Of a DNA stretch of 64,000 bases, positions 23,608-35,161 are shown in pieces. The notes under the pieces are model-generated. The model saw only the letters and a list, made by a program, of their open reading frames with translations, ran no database searches and had not been told where the DNA came from. The stretch is from NCBI GenBank assembly GCA_035772735.1, contig JASDFA010000001.1, positions 133,425,001 to 133,489,000 on the forward strand, written 5' to 3'. Positions within the stretch are counted from its first letter, which is position 1. Each line of letters opens with the position of its first letter. Position numbers and translations under genes: made by a program. Source of the DNA: Datura wrightii. Taxonomy: Eukaryota; Streptophyta; Magnoliopsida; Solanales; Solanaceae.

Positions 23608-24645
23608 TCACCGTGTAATTCTTATGAGCTGCATCGAGGGTCTTACTGGCGTAATAGATCGGGTGAATATTTTTGCTCTCTGTTGATCCAAGACAGCACT
23701 AAGGGCCACCCCACTAGCATCACACATCACCTTAAATGGGAGAGCCCAATCTGGGGCTATTATGATAGGGGCTGAGGTGAGTCGCTCCTTTAGGCATTCC
23801 AAGGCTTTCAAGCACGCCTCATCAAATACGAACTTCACCTCCTTCTCAAGTAGTTTGCACAATGATTGTGCAATTTTTGAGAAGTCCTTAATGAACCTCC
23901 TATAGAATCCTGCATGCCTTAAAAAACTTCTGACACCTTTAATAGAAATGGGTGGTGGCAATCCTTCTATCACCTCGATCTTTTTTTTGTCCACCTCTAT
24001 CCCTTTTCTTGAAATTCTATGACCCAGCACAATCCCCTCTTTAACCATGAAATGACATTTCTCCCAATTGAGGACTAGATTGGTTTCTTTGCATCTGTTT
24101 AGCACCTTACTAAAATTCTCAAGGTAGTCACCGAATGAGTCACCCACAACTGAGAAGTCATCCATAAACACTTCAATGGTGTCTTCCACCATATCTAGAA
24201 AAATGGACATCATGTAGTACTGGAATGTGGCTGGTGCATTGCATAACTCAAAGGGCATCCACCTAAAAGAAAATGTCCCATAAGGACAGGTGAAGGTGGT
24301 CTTTTCTTAATCCTCTGGAGCTATGAAAATTTGATTATACCTCGAATAACCATCAAGAAAATAGTACCATCCTCTACCTGCCAACCTCTCAAGCATCTTA
24401 TCCATGAACGGCATCGGAAAGTGGTCTTTTTGGGTCCAACGATTATGTTTCCAATAGTCCATGCAAACCCACCAACCTATAACCTGCCTCATTAGTATCA
24501 GCTCATTCCGCTCGTTTGGCACGATAGTGATCCCACCTTTCTTTGGGACACACTGTACCGAACTCACCCACTTACTATCAGCAATGGAATAAACTATACC
24601 AACATCAAGCCATTTTATAATCTCTTCCTTAACCACCTCTTTCAT
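23608..24645 (-). pseudogene. pol: ATH-M reverse transcriptase
   Basis: Two in-line parts. The first (24645-24307) has VPKKGGITIVPNE, a WVCMDYWKHN block in place of the usual DYRKLN, and FLDGYSRYNQI, holding the first catalytic Asp. The second (24258-23608) has PFELCNAPATFQ, the active-site box FMDDF (24157-24168), GIVLGHRISRKGIEVD, and the start of RNase H at MCDASGVALSAVL. A TAA at about 24308 separates the parts in the same frame, and the frame is lost after 23608. The order and wording are typical of Athila RT. Confidence 0.9.
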
Positions 24646-25263
24646 TGGTGGGTTCAGTCGTCTCTAGTGCTTTATGTTAGGTATATAATTTTGCTCGAGC
24701 TGAATTTTGTGGGTGGAAATGTCTGGTGGAATACCGATGATGTTAGCAATGGTCCATTCAATTACCTTTTTGTGCCTTCTCAGTATTGCCACAAAGGCCT
24801 CCACTTGCCATTCTGTAAGATTGGCCGCTATAATTACTGGCAAGTTGTTGTTTTCCCCTAAAAAAGCATATTTCAAATGTGGGGGTAGAGCTTTGAGTTC
24901 CAGGACTAGTGATACCTCGACTGATGATTTTGTTGGGGGTTCACACTACTCTTTATATCAAGGTCCAACTTATTTTGCTTGAAGTTATATGACCCCATTC
25001 CCTCTAAGGCATTGACCATCTCTATGTATCCCTGTACATCATTCCCCTCATAGTTCATTAGGACTGCCACCAACTTCTTAACACTTATTCATGCCACCAT
25101 AGGCATGGGCAGCCTCTTGTCCTCCATTAAAGTCAAAGGGGTTGATCTAGTTGTACGATTTCCTTACTGTAACCTGAAAAGAACAAAAAAAAAAGAAAAA
25201 TATAAATAAGGAAAATAATGACTAAAAGTTAAACACAAGCAATTACTATAATCCTAAGTCATA
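24646..25263 (-). other. ATH-M leader and short pre-RT remnant; gag missing
   Basis: A minus-strand frame (24876-24664) with KYAFLGENNNLPVIIAANLT and IPPDISTHKIQLEQN is the linker that precedes RT in Athila pol. Between it and the primer site there is about 390 bp without recognisable gag or protease. A full Athila needs well over 1.5 kb here, so a deletion is inferred. Confidence 0.65.
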
Positions 25264-25282
25264 ATCCCCGACAACGGCGCCC
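25264..25282 (-). other. ATH-M primer binding site (tRNA-Asp type)
   Basis: The minus strand reads GGGCGCCGTTGTCGGGGAT, against TGGCGCCGTTGCCGGGGAT as recalled for Athila elements. It lies a few bases after the LTR end TGATCA. Confidence 0.8.
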
Positions 25283-25286
25283 CTTT

Positions 25287-26929
25287 TGATCACGCTCAAA
25301 TCATACTAAAAGTATGACGCGCACATTGTCAATAAAGAACTCAACTAGGTTGGGATCGATCCCACAGGAATATGGTCAAGATATAGAATAACGCTAGTAT
25401 TTAAGCTTTTAAATCTGTTATTTCCTAAAAATGGGGATTTGTAAGAAAGTAAACACATGACAGTATTGACAATTCTATTGTTATTAAGATAATGCAATTA
25501 ACTAGGGAAGTGTTCCCCATGAGTTCATAACTACTTCGGGCTTTATACCGGTAATCTATCCCAATACTTAACTTATAGAACTGATAACATAGGTTCATCT
25601 AAATGACTAGTTCATCCCTATTGGATGATTATACTCAATTATCGGATTAGGTCACTCGAGTGATTTCACTTTAACCGTTATAAATTTATTCCAAATTAAC
25701 TATCCTATGACCGCAGCCCAAGTCATACATTGAACTATAAAGTTCAAGGCTTTGTTGTTATTATTTTTTCCTAATCTCTACCTCTCTAGATATAAGAAAG
25801 TAGAGAATTAGGAGAAGTCCTAACGTTGCGCTTCATTAAGAAATGTTTAAGATTGAAAATACAACTATTAACATTGGTTTAGAATCACTTTGTGCAAGCC
25901 CTAGTTTGTTAATTCACCATGTTCCCCACAATCCTAGTTGTGGAGATTTTAGCCTCTCATGAATGTAAGAAAACAATTAGCATTCATAGACGAAAAAATA
26001 ATTTGAACTTACAATGATGATTGAAAAGTAAACCCACTTGATTATTGCAAAAGACCAAAGAAGAAAAATTCAAGAACAATGGAAGTATCAATGCAAGAAA
26101 CTCTCCAAAAGTTGTTCTCTATATTCCCAAAAGTCGAATACTTCTCTAAGGAATTGAATTTTGTTCTCTCTAAGAAAAATAACTTGGAAAGTACTTATAC
26201 AAATAATTAGAGATCTTTCCTAAATTAATATGGAAACTAATAAATTGTCACCGCCTTCACCTATGACTCATACCATGATTATACGGGTCGTACCTTTGCT
26301 CGTACAATGTCCGGCAACTTCTGAATCTGGCTAAGTGTTGGAACTTGGTACAACTCGTACATTGATCCTACGAGTCATACATTGCTATCGTGGTCTAAAT
26401 ATGAGAGTTATGACATCCTCTAAATATTTTCACGAGTGTCTTGGTACGATTCTTACCTTCATCCTACGACTCATAACTGCCTCTCGTACCTTGCGATTTG
26501 ACATTCCTCAATCCTTCTGAACTTTACCATGACTCCTTGGTATGGGTCATAGGTAGTTATCATGATCCATGCTTGTTACCTATACCAGGAGACTACCCTA
26601 GTGCAGCTTCTTCTATACTTATCTATGACTCTCAATACGATTAGTACAGGATGGTACGGCTTGTACCATGAGTCATAACTTGGCCTTAAGCTCATCTTCT
26701 GAATTTTTTCACGACTCTTAGTATGGCTCGTACCATGATTGTATGGCTCGTACTGAGGCTATACTTGTCCCTTTTCTGCACTCGTTTCACTTCTTTTGTA
26801 AATTCCAACTCCAACACCTAATTTACCTAAAAACAAAGTAAAAGTGCATCATATCCATATAAACTCACCAAAAACCATGCTTATTTCCAAGTTTAAGTAT
26901 CGAAAGTGTTGTAAATCCATAACACGTCA
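25287..26929 (-). mobile_element. ATH-M 5' LTR
   Basis: The partner of 11774-13427. On the minus strand it starts TGACGTGTTATGG and ends GCGTGATCA next to the primer site. U3 dyad motifs at about 26260-26770 match those of the 3' LTR but are more degraded. The frame 26335-26520 is the counterpart of 12835-13056 and is not a gene. Confidence 0.9.
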
Positions 26930-27108
26930 ATATTAAAGTTCAAACAAAATTTCCCAAAAACCCAATTTTACAGAAATAATTGACTAAAAGTAAATAATCG
27001 CATAAGACTTGGTTTTCACCATATTCCTGCAGGATTAGACCTCAACCTTGTTGGGTTGTATATTTGATAGGGATTGCATTATACTTCTTATAATAGAGGT
27101 GTGATTCA

Positions 27109-27182
27109 GTCATATCACTCCTACAAATTGACTTCATGAGTCTACGATACATTCAAGGACAACTGTTACTAAGGGGGGAGGA
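27109..27182 (+). other. TK2 internal 3' tail with polypurine tract
   Basis: After the ATH-P LTR end, 'cttcatgagtctacgatac' leads to AAGGGGGGAGGA at 27171-27182, directly before the LTR start TGTAACACTCCG. GTCAT at 27109-27113 would be the right-hand target duplication of ATH-P, but its left partner is deleted. Confidence 0.7.
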
Positions 27183-29100
27183 TGTAACACTCCGTATAAT
27201 TTAAGTTATAAGCTCATACTTTTGAGATATACCCAAGAGTTTTTAATATTATAACAAAGACATGTTATGAGGTATTTAAATCACTCAATGTTCAAATGTT
27301 AAGATTTGAATTCTAGCAAATTGTAAAATAAAAATCGGCAAAAGTTATCTCAAATTATTTTCAAAAATTCTCTTAAATTTAGATCAGGTGTCTCGGGAAT
27401 TTTCTCACAATCTATAAGGTGTTTGGATGGTTACTACCTATAAAATTAAATTTCTTTGAGTCTAGTACTCGCCACATCAGACAGCTCGTCAATTTGACAT
27501 CAGCATAAAATGTTATGAGCATTTTACTGTGGATTGTCCCTAGAGAATGGGTCATGGGCCGGCTAGGTTGGGTCAGTCATCTATTTAAGTTAAAACTCAA
27601 CCAAAAAGTTCATTTTAACTCTTTTTTTTAGAATTTCATAGTTTTCTTAGGTCTTATTCATGAAGATCATATATTAAACCTAGGGGATCATATCCAAACC
27701 TCTTATAATCCAAATTAAATCTAGAATCTAGAGGTAATCATTTGTGGAGAACATTTAGCTAAAGTTGGCTTCATTATTTGTGGTTTGCCATGGTTGTTTT
27801 GAAAGAGTAGTGGGTAGGTGCTACGCCTCCGATACACACGCGATCGTATAAATAATATAGTAACTCTTAATGAGTCGGATGTCAAACCCAGAGTGATTGA
27901 ATTATCAAGTTCAAGTATTAATCTAAAAATTCAAAAGTGCAAGTTTTCAAGATTTTGTAGTTTGTTACTAAATCTAACAGTGATCAAAAACAATAAGAAG
28001 AAGAACCCAGGGTTAAGGCCAAACAATCACGTATAGCTAACATTCATATTGGTTTAAGTATTTATCTTCATTGTTGTGCACAAGATAAATGCCATGTTCA
28101 TAGTCTTTCGAGCCTCTAAACATATACTCGAATTAGCCTCACAACTACATCATTGAGTAGGGATGTGACAACCTAATTCATATATAATTACCTAATGGAG
28201 TGATTTATGGGGTTAATGCCCTTGGTTATGGACTTTCGAACCTCTAACCATTTAACTTAAACTTAACTTTACAACTACATCAGAGAGTGGTGATGTGACA
28301 ATTCAAATTCAAATGTCTAGCAATCTTCCCATTTAATAACCAAGCGAGGCAAATTAGGTATATTTCTATCCTAATCGTGAATCGGTCTTAAAGACTTGAA
28401 CTCACTTCTTGCATTCCTAGTTCTGACCTAAGGTTTGCTCTTTCGAGTTTGCTTAAGATTAACACATGCATGTCAATGGTGATCAAGCATTAAAATGATA
28501 AAATAAGAATACAAGACAAACAACAATGAAGACCTTGAATGAACAATAGAATTATGAAAATACGTTCATGTCATGTGGAATCAACCCTAGAAGAAGGGTC
28601 TTAGACACTCATGCTTTTACAAAGACTAAAAAAAGTTGTTCAATCCATGTAATTACAAGAGTAGAAAAGAAAAGGAAGAAAAAGAACCCTAATGATGGTG
28701 TTCTTCCGCTCCTTGCTTATGCTCCTCTTCGTTTTCTCCAAATGTTCCATGATAAAAATGATAAAGTAACTTAAGTGTGCAATTTATAGTTGCTGATTTT
28801 CTTGTGATAGAAGATCCCCCTCCACGGAATTGACTGGACGTGGACAGCTACTGGAAGTCATCCACTGTCATGTTGTTGGTCAGGCGTGGCATGGAGCTAT
28901 TAAGCAGCCCTCCTAGCATGACACGGTGCTAGTCGCGCAGTCCGCTTGGCGTGGCAAGGCGCAGATGCGCACGACTACTACCTTGGCTACTTCTTATGCT
29001 TAGGCGAATGGTCTACAAAGCGTGGCAAGGTGCTCATCACTTCAACAGCCTGGTGGCACGGAGACAACGTGCAGGCGCACTACTTGGCAGCAACATGTGC

Positions 29101-29218
29101 CTCCACCTTCAACATTTGGCGTGGCACTTTGGCTTATGCATCTACCTTCACTTCTTGCTCCTCCACCTTCAACACTTGGCGTGGCACTTTGGCTTATGCT
29201 TCTACCTTAACTTCTTGT
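29101..29218. repeat. Two tandem 60-bp units in TK2 3' LTR
   Basis: CTCCACCTTCAACATTTGGC at 29101 recurs at 29161 with one change in these 20 bases; the rest of the unit follows with few differences. Confidence 0.9.
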
Positions 29219-30775
29219 TATTTTCATGCTCATTCTTTGCCATTCCTTCTTGCTCATGCATAATTATACTGAACCTCCTTCTTAGCATTATGCACCTACA
29301 AAGTAGGCTAATCATGTTTGTTAGTTTATGCACACATTTATAAGCAAGATGACGTGAGATTATACTAAAAATAAGGAAAAAACATGACTAAAGCTTGGGT
29401 ATAAAATATCACTTGGGCATGTAATTATGACCAAGATTAGTAGGAGTGGTGTATATGTATTGATTCCTTCATCTAGTGGAAGGTAGGGACTTCTACACCT
29501 CAATCTATCATTAAAATTGCCTTTTTATGGTTTATATCAAAACAACTACTGATAATGGGAAATCCTTTCCATTTGTAGTGTTGTAAATTGTTTTAGGTTG
29601 CCCTTGAGTTGTGGATATGGTGTTTATTTGTTGAAGCTGATTATTGGAAGAATTAGTTGAAGGAAAGTCGAGTTATTAAATAGCTCTAAGGTATGTTAAG
29701 GCTAAAGTTTCTTTGGCAGGTTTTCTTCATTGTATAGTTAATATGATTTGTTATCTTGTGTAGTAGTACTCGTGGCTAGGCTATTTTGTTGTTGGTTAGC
29801 TGCTGGAAGTTGTATATATAAAATTGGTGTAATCTTCCCTTGCAGGGATTTTCCACATCTAGCTATAAACTTTCGTTAGATGCGGCATAAGAATTAGTTT
29901 GTAAATTATTGTCGCTTAACTTGGCTAGTGATTACTTGTCGCCATACTGATGCCTTAAGGGATTCTGGTTAGTTGTTTAGATTTTATTGTTGTTTTTGGA
30001 AGCATAGTGATTAGTTTTGCATAGAAACCATTTGATTGTGATGCCTATTAACTACACAGCTATCTTACAAGCATTTGGGATATCTTAGTGCCTATAGAGC
30101 TAGAATATTAGTCTTATAGTTCTACCTTTGAGTTAGTGACTTCATGGCTGTCTATTGAACTATAATTTTGAGCTACAAGATGTTGTCCCTATTTATTAGA
30201 GATCTTATAGCTTGATACGACTTACATATTATTGTATAGGTCGCTTAGAAAGTCACCGTAATTGTTGATAGATTAGTAGATTACTTGATGCCTTCATCAG
30301 CTACCTTGTCAGCTGATTAGTGATGGGACCTATGTCTACAAGATATTCATATGTAGGTACCTACTTACAGGTTGATTTGAAGGGCTATTTACTAACATAC
30401 GTCGCCTATGGAGCTGTACTTTGCTTATAAGAGCCATATTGAAGTTTATTCACTTACGGACTTTTATTATGCCTAAGTTGGCATTACTGACCATCAGTAG
30501 AGCCTTATGTGCTCGAGGTGCAGTCACAGGAGCCAATAAGGTTCAAGATATAATTACAAGAGCCCTGAAGGCTCACGATACAAATATAGGAGCAAAGTAT
30601 GCTCTAGTTACAGCTTGCCTACAGGGCTATAAGGCTACCAATAGGGTATATAGATAGAGGTGCACCTTCTAGGGCTTATGGGAGCTTAGGTAAGTTATTG
30701 TTTTTGTTTTTACCTTCCAGGCTTATGGGGGATAGGTTAGGTTCTTGTTCAATTACTACCTATTTAGCTTATAGT

Positions 30776-30780
30776 ATAGC
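30776..30780 (+). other. Unoccupied paralogue of the TK1 solo-LTR insertion site
   Basis: The TK2 3' LTR reads 'ttatagtATAGCttaataag' here. The 5' LTR has the same context split by the TK1 solo LTR (ATAAC at 157-161 and GTAGC at 2524-2528). It shows the pre-insertion sequence. Confidence 0.9.
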
Positions 30781-31494
30781 TTAATAAGATCTTTCAGGTT
30801 TTCCTCTGCTTACTGTTAAAGTTGTTTACCTTCAGTTCTTACTATCTATTTAGTTCTAGCTTATTCTTATTTCCTAACATATTTGGTGCATTGTTGAACT
30901 GATATCAGAGCGTGGGGACGCTGCACTCTCTAATGCAGGTTCTGATAGACAGGTTCTGAGACCTCCTAAGTAGCAGTTCAAGCTTAGCAGATTATTCAGC
31001 TCCTTTCTTTTGGGGTTGCCATACTTTAGAGGTTTGTCTGTCTTTTATTGTATAGTTTATGGGTAGGTCGAGGACTTATCCTAACTAATTATCTACTATT
31101 TATAGGCTTGCAAACTATGGGATTTTATAAAAGTATGTTGTTGGCCAGGTTGGCTTGATGTTTTGTATCGATAGTTTGATAGCCTTAGTGACCCTTATAT
31201 ATGTTTACTTTCATCTTTACCTTATTTAGATTCATGCTGGTCTCTTTAGCCTGCTTAGGGATTTCTAATATTAGATAGCATGTTGGTCTTGTAAGACTAC
31301 ATAAGATGTATTGTTATTATTATTGTGTACTGCCACCTTGCCGGCCAAGGGCTCCTTTAAGCTGAGATATACTTGATTGTTTTCTTGATTATGTACTTTA
31401 GGTATGCATTAGAGGTGTATATGTTCAGTGATGTCAACTCACAATCCAGTGTGCCCTCTTGTATCAATTACACCTCTCATGGAGGGGCGTGACA

Positions 31495-31964
31495 ATTTTA
31501 TTTCTAGAATGTGGCCCGCAAAACTGGTATACGGACCACAAATTTCTTCAGGAATCTGCAAAGTAGACTATGACATTTGTTCCTGCTTTTGGCCGCAGAC
31601 TGATCTATGAACTACAAAATAGGAATGCACCCATAGAACGGCACCGCAGAATGCATCTTATTATACTTTGGCTCTTTGTCTCTTTCTGCGTTGGAAGTGG
31701 TGCCATTATGCGGACTACAAAATGGGCCAATTGCCTTTAGCTGCATATTTTGCTCTTCTTCTCTATCTTTCACCAATTTTTCTCTATTTTTGGAATTTGA
31801 GTTCGTACACCTAAAAATCATCAAAATATCATCATAACTTAGTCTAGAAAGAGTATTGAGCACTTAAGAATTCTATCCTTTAGGTGCAAAATTAATTTCA
31901 GGGCTTATCATTAAAATTGGAGGTGACATGAGGTATAAAGCATTATTCAAAAGACTGTCGATTC
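31495..31964. other. Unassigned LTR-like sequence
   Basis: No gene. Repeated 'cggaccacaaa' / 'cggactacaaa' phrases suggest a decayed LTR. The end ('gacatgaggtataaagc') resembles a phrase near 33786 in TK5, so this may be the left part of TK5 before ATH-3 arrived. The minus-strand frame 31612-31863 is not convincing. Confidence 0.4.
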
Positions 31965-33585
31965 TGATGTCATTCAAATCCACTCCCAATATCAGGTAGT
32001 GTAAATGATCGATGCAAATATAGAACCCAATAAGGAGTTGGGATCGAATCCCAAAGAGACTACTCGAGGCCCAGACTATCTAGTGCTAAACAGTAACGTA
32101 TTGTAAGATTAGAATCTATTCAGATTGAGAGTATTATAAATTAAGTACGAATGTAGATTGCACTAGGCTAGTGTTGTAAGCAATTAGAGATAATTCTAGG
32201 GAAGTGACACCAATATTGTGTCAATCCCCCTAAATCACTCAAGATGAAAGAATTGAGAGTGGACTAAGGTTGAACACGAAATCAATTTACTTAGGCAACG
32301 CATAGGTATTTTTCAATAGCACAATAGGTACCAATCTCCCTCAATTTTATTAAATTGAAGAGAACTTCCTTCCACCCATTACTTGTTAGCCAATTTGGAA
32401 TTCAACCTATGTCTAGAAGAACCCATTAAATAAAGGGTTATGCCTTGAGTCGTTGTTGATTGATGCTAACCCAATCTAAATTTGCTCTTTTAAGCCTCAT
32501 AAAGGTAATTGGGCTAGATTGGATGACTCTCATCACCAATCACACACTACAAAGAAAAAATCAATTAAACGTTCATAAGCCCACAATCAATTTTAACAAA
32601 ATTGAGATCTTTAGGGTTCACAACTCATTAGGTTCACAACCCTAAATCTGGGTTTAGTTACCCATGGCTAGAAGAAAAAGAAGAAAATTAAAGTAATAAA
32701 ATATTCTTACCACAAGAAATTGAAATCTTTACTTGACGAATTAGAATCTTCAGTTACAAAGCTAGATCTAAAATCTACTTAAAACTAGGGTTAAAATTAA
32801 CTAGGTTCTACTCTCTATATTAAGTATGAACTAAGGAATGTAAAAACTACTCAAAAATTACAAGAAAAAGGTATTTATGCTATTCCCCAAAAGGCCCGTT
32901 TAATTTGAACATCAGAGTGTTAGGTGTGTAGGGACACATCATCCTTTGGAAGAACGGACCTTTCTTTGAACCGTCCTTTATTTTTCTACTTCTGTCCCTT
33001 GACCTGTGATCCTTTGAGAGATGGACCACCCTTTGGAAAAATGGCTCGTACTTAACTCCGTACTTTAGAAATCCCATTTTGACAAGCTTTGGTCAAACCA
33101 TCAATTGATGAACTATCCTTTTGGAAGAGGGTCTATCCTTTTAACCATACATTAAGGATCCATTTTACTGGGTTTCTGGAAGCTGCAGCTGGGATGCGAT
33201 GGATTGAGGGGTGGACCATCCTTTAGACAGACGGTCCATCTGTTGCCTCGTCTTTTGAGAGTTTTCTTGCCTAAACTCTTTTCTTTTTTTCCAATGTCTT
33301 GGGATATTGAAACATAGCAAAATAAGTTTAGTTTCTTCTTAATCTAACTCCTACAGACATGAAAAATACTATGAAAAGAGGTAAATATGTGTCGCTAATC
33401 TCCGACACATCAACACCCCTAACTTAAAGCATTTTCTTGCCCTCAAGCAAAATAAGAAGAGAAACTATCCTACACCAAACTAATGTGTCAGTTTCACAAA
33501 TTATCATGACTAGGGTGTTTTTCAACAACAGCTACCCACACACAAAATTTAATCCGGCCACCCCTTCCGTCAACCTCGTAACATA
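31965..33585 (-). mobile_element. ATH-3: third Athila-like LTR, minus strand, with a short internal tail
   Basis: The LTR is about 31965-33412. On the minus strand it starts TGATGTGTCGGAG after 'gttaggggtgt' and ends near 'gggattcgatcccaac', the same plan as ATH-M. Its terminal bases (TGAT...TCAAATC...ACT on the plus strand) align with those of the ATH-M LTR. Bases 33413-33585 are internal sequence before the purine tract. U3 has 'gacggtcc' / 'ggaccatc' dyads (32935-33240), and 'gcataaatacc' (complement near 32875) is TATA-like. No coding sequence remains. Confidence 0.7.
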
Positions 33586-33616
33586 TTCAAAAGACTGACG
33601 ACTCTGATGTCATTGA
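33584..33616. repeat. 33-bp direct repeat of the left ATH-3 junction
   Basis: 'attcaaaagactg' with a following 'tctgatgtcatt' occurs here and at 31945-31977, with about three mismatches. The left copy spans flank and LTR terminus, so this is much longer than a retroelement target duplication. Confidence 0.75.
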
Positions 33617-35000
33617 AAGGCATTGGTTATGATCTTTTGGGATTGTGTTAGGGGATGAATTATTGGACTTATGTTTGTAGTGATTGGTATAGTTATGGTA
33701 TCCCATAGTTGTATATGAGGCTTCGGGGATAGAGTGTATAGGTTATGATCCTTTGGTTGTTCGGTAATACTTTGAGAGCGATATGAGGTATAGAACTTAA
33801 GGATGAATCCTACGGTGGTGGTAGTCAAATTGGGATGTTTTACCTTGCCTAAATGTGTGGTTTGTGTTCTTGGCTTGATTATATGCTTTGCTTGTTGCCT
33901 TTGGCTTATGGACACCCGACGCACAAGAGTTGTTCCGGCTAGGGGTCGAGCCCGAGGTGCCTTATGGCTTGTGGACACCCGATGCATGAGAGTTGTTCCA
34001 GTTCAAGGTTGAGCCCAAGGGTTGATATGGTCTATGGAGTTGATATTTCCTCCATAGTACCGACACAAGACATGATTTGAGAGTTGGTCCGGCATGTCCA
34101 AGCCTCCCTGGGATCGCGATAGTTCTCCCAGTTGGATTGAGTTTCGTTGACTACCGCAGTGAGATTTTTTCCGGTAGTACTTAATTAATATTATTGTTGA
34201 TGTGTGTACTTATGTTTGTGGTTTCCTTGTATTATCTTTCTCTGATAGCTGTGGATGCTACTTGTGACTTGATGATAGCTCAGGTAAGACATTTGATTAG
34301 GCTCCAAATGGTACATGTAGTTACAAGTGAGTTGTGGTGGCTAGGTACCGACTGAGTGTTTATTTATTCGCTCATATTATAGGTAGGACTTGCTAGGCTT
34401 ATGGGGTCCAGGTAGGTTCTATTTGTTTTGCTTGATTTTGTATTCTTTTTTATTATTATCTATGGGATTTCCTATTGATATGGCATCTAACTATTGTTGA
34501 AATTTTTGCCTTACATACTTGGTACATTTTTGTACTAACACCCTAGTTAGGGCATTGCATTCATGCCTGCAGGTGTTGTTCGGCAGGTATATCGAGTCTT
34601 TGGTCGCTTAGTGGAGTTCCAGCTGAGTTGGTAAAGCTCCAAGTCTTTCGAAGTTGCCAGATTTTGTTTTATAGGTAGTTCGGGGCCCTATCCCAATCAT
34701 TTGATTTTTTTATGTTCATAAAGGCTTATAGACGTCTGTTGTGGTGTAATGTCATTGTTGTAGTCCAAGTGGGCCTTGTTGTGTAGATTATTTTCCATTT
34801 CATGGCCTTGACGGCCTACTGTATTTATTTTTGGTTGGTCGGTAAACCAACTTCTTCTTATTGTGTTTACTCTGATCTTATAGTAATTATTATGCCAAAC
34901 CTCATCAGGTTTGGCTTGTAATAGTTAGTTTTACGGCAAGGTATGCTCGGTTAGGTGTGGCACAGGTGTCAGTCATGCCCCTCCGGGTTGGGCTGTGACA
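33586..35000 (+). mobile_element. TK5 LTR, 3' part
   Basis: It ends GGGTTGGGCTGTGACA. It shares with TK2 LTR ends phrases such as 'cttacatacttggtac' and 'tcatgcctgcaggt', in the same order. No start TG or partner LTR is visible and no primer site follows. The minus-strand frame 33610-33987 overlaps tandem repeats and is not a gene. Confidence 0.6.
33903..34028. repeat. Two tandem 63-bp units in TK5 LTR
   Basis: 'ggcttatggacacccgacgc' at 33903 recurs from 33966 as 'ggcttgtggacacccgatgc', followed by matching 'agagttgttcc' blocks. Copies differ at several sites. Confidence 0.85.
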
Positions 35001-35161
35001 TAGAGTGTGATCAAATTAAATGAACAAGAAATTTTCCTCTCCACACATTGGCATATGGATATAAAAAATGACTAACATATCACTCTAAATTAGGAACATA
35101 TTGCCAATAATTCATGTCACAAATGGAGATATACTACTCAATACCAAACAGCTAAGGCAAA
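35001..35161. other. Short unassigned segment between TK5 and TK4
   Basis: AT-rich, with no reading frame or motif. Its style resembles the pre-LTR internal sequence of ATH-3 or ATH-M, of which it may be a piece. Confidence 0.3.

Larger units (their letters stand above)
11774..26929 (-). mobile_element. ATH-M: complete-ended Athila-like element on the minus strand
   Basis: Two LTRs in direct orientation (25287-26929 and 11774-13427), a tRNA-Asp-type primer site next to the 5' LTR and purine-rich sequence next to the 3' LTR define it. The 5-bp duplication ATATT flanks it at 11769-11773 and 26930-26934. Without the nested TK4/TK6 insertion it would be about 8.2 kb. Between the primer site (25264) and the RT region (24876) there are only about 390 bp, so gag and most of protease are missing. 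RT, RNase H and integrase remain but are broken. Confidence 0.9.
10507..27108 (+). mobile_element. ATH-P 3' LTR (about 1.44 kb), split by ATH-M
   Basis: The left part, 10507-11773, starts TGATGCGCCGTC directly after the purine tract. The right part, 26935-27108, carries the block 'caaccttgttgggttg', near the end of Athila-type LTRs, and ends TGATTCA. ATH-M lies between, bounded by ATATT at 11769-11773 and 26930-26934. The rejoined length is 1441 bp, against 1643-1654 bp for ATH-M. A TATA-like 'ctgtaaatagc' is near 11032. The left partner LTR of this element is missing. Confidence 0.8.
1..31494 (+). mobile_element. TK2: outermost Ty3/gypsy (Tekay/Del-like) element enclosing the left-hand nest
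   Basis: The last ~900 bp of a long LTR (1-161 plus 2529-3268) reappears at about 30604-31494. Each copy ends in TGACA; the first is followed directly by the primer site TGGTATCAGAGC and a decayed gag. The second copy is preceded by a polypurine tract and an LTR start at 27183, so the two are taken as the 5' and 3' LTRs of one element. Everything between the gag break near 4700 and 27109 is later insertion. The 5' LTR start lies roughly 3.4 kb left of the window if both LTRs have the same length. The pol region is missing. Clade assignment rests on the primer site, LTR length and gag style, not on a phylogeny. Confidence 0.7.
27183..31494 (+). mobile_element. TK2 3' LTR (4312 bp)
   Basis: It starts TGTAACACTCCG after a purine tract and ends GGGGCGTGACA. 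Only the last ~890 bp can be compared with the 5' LTR in this window, and they align. The sequence is non-coding; frames at 27818-28036, 28568-28774, 28946-29343 and 30421-30657 lack any retroelement or cellular pattern. A GC-rich part with repeated 'gcgtggcaaggcgc' lies at 28850-29060. Confidence 0.75.

Noticed and set aside
23608..24645. Integrated pararetrovirus as an alternative source of the RT
   Set aside because: The RT is followed by RNase H and a D,D-35-E integrase, and lies between LTRs with a target duplication, which fits an Athila-like element.
28946..29343. Overlapping frames of 62-130 codons in GC-rich sequence
   Set aside because: They cover a 60-bp tandem duplication in the TK2 3' LTR, lie in several frames at once, and show no known domain.
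31494..31500. ATTTT after the TK2 3' LTR as a target duplication
   Set aside because: The left flank of TK2 lies outside the window, so no comparison is possible.
33610..33987. 125-codon minus-strand frame
   Set aside because: It overlaps the 63-bp tandem units of the TK5 LTR and has no recognisable domain.
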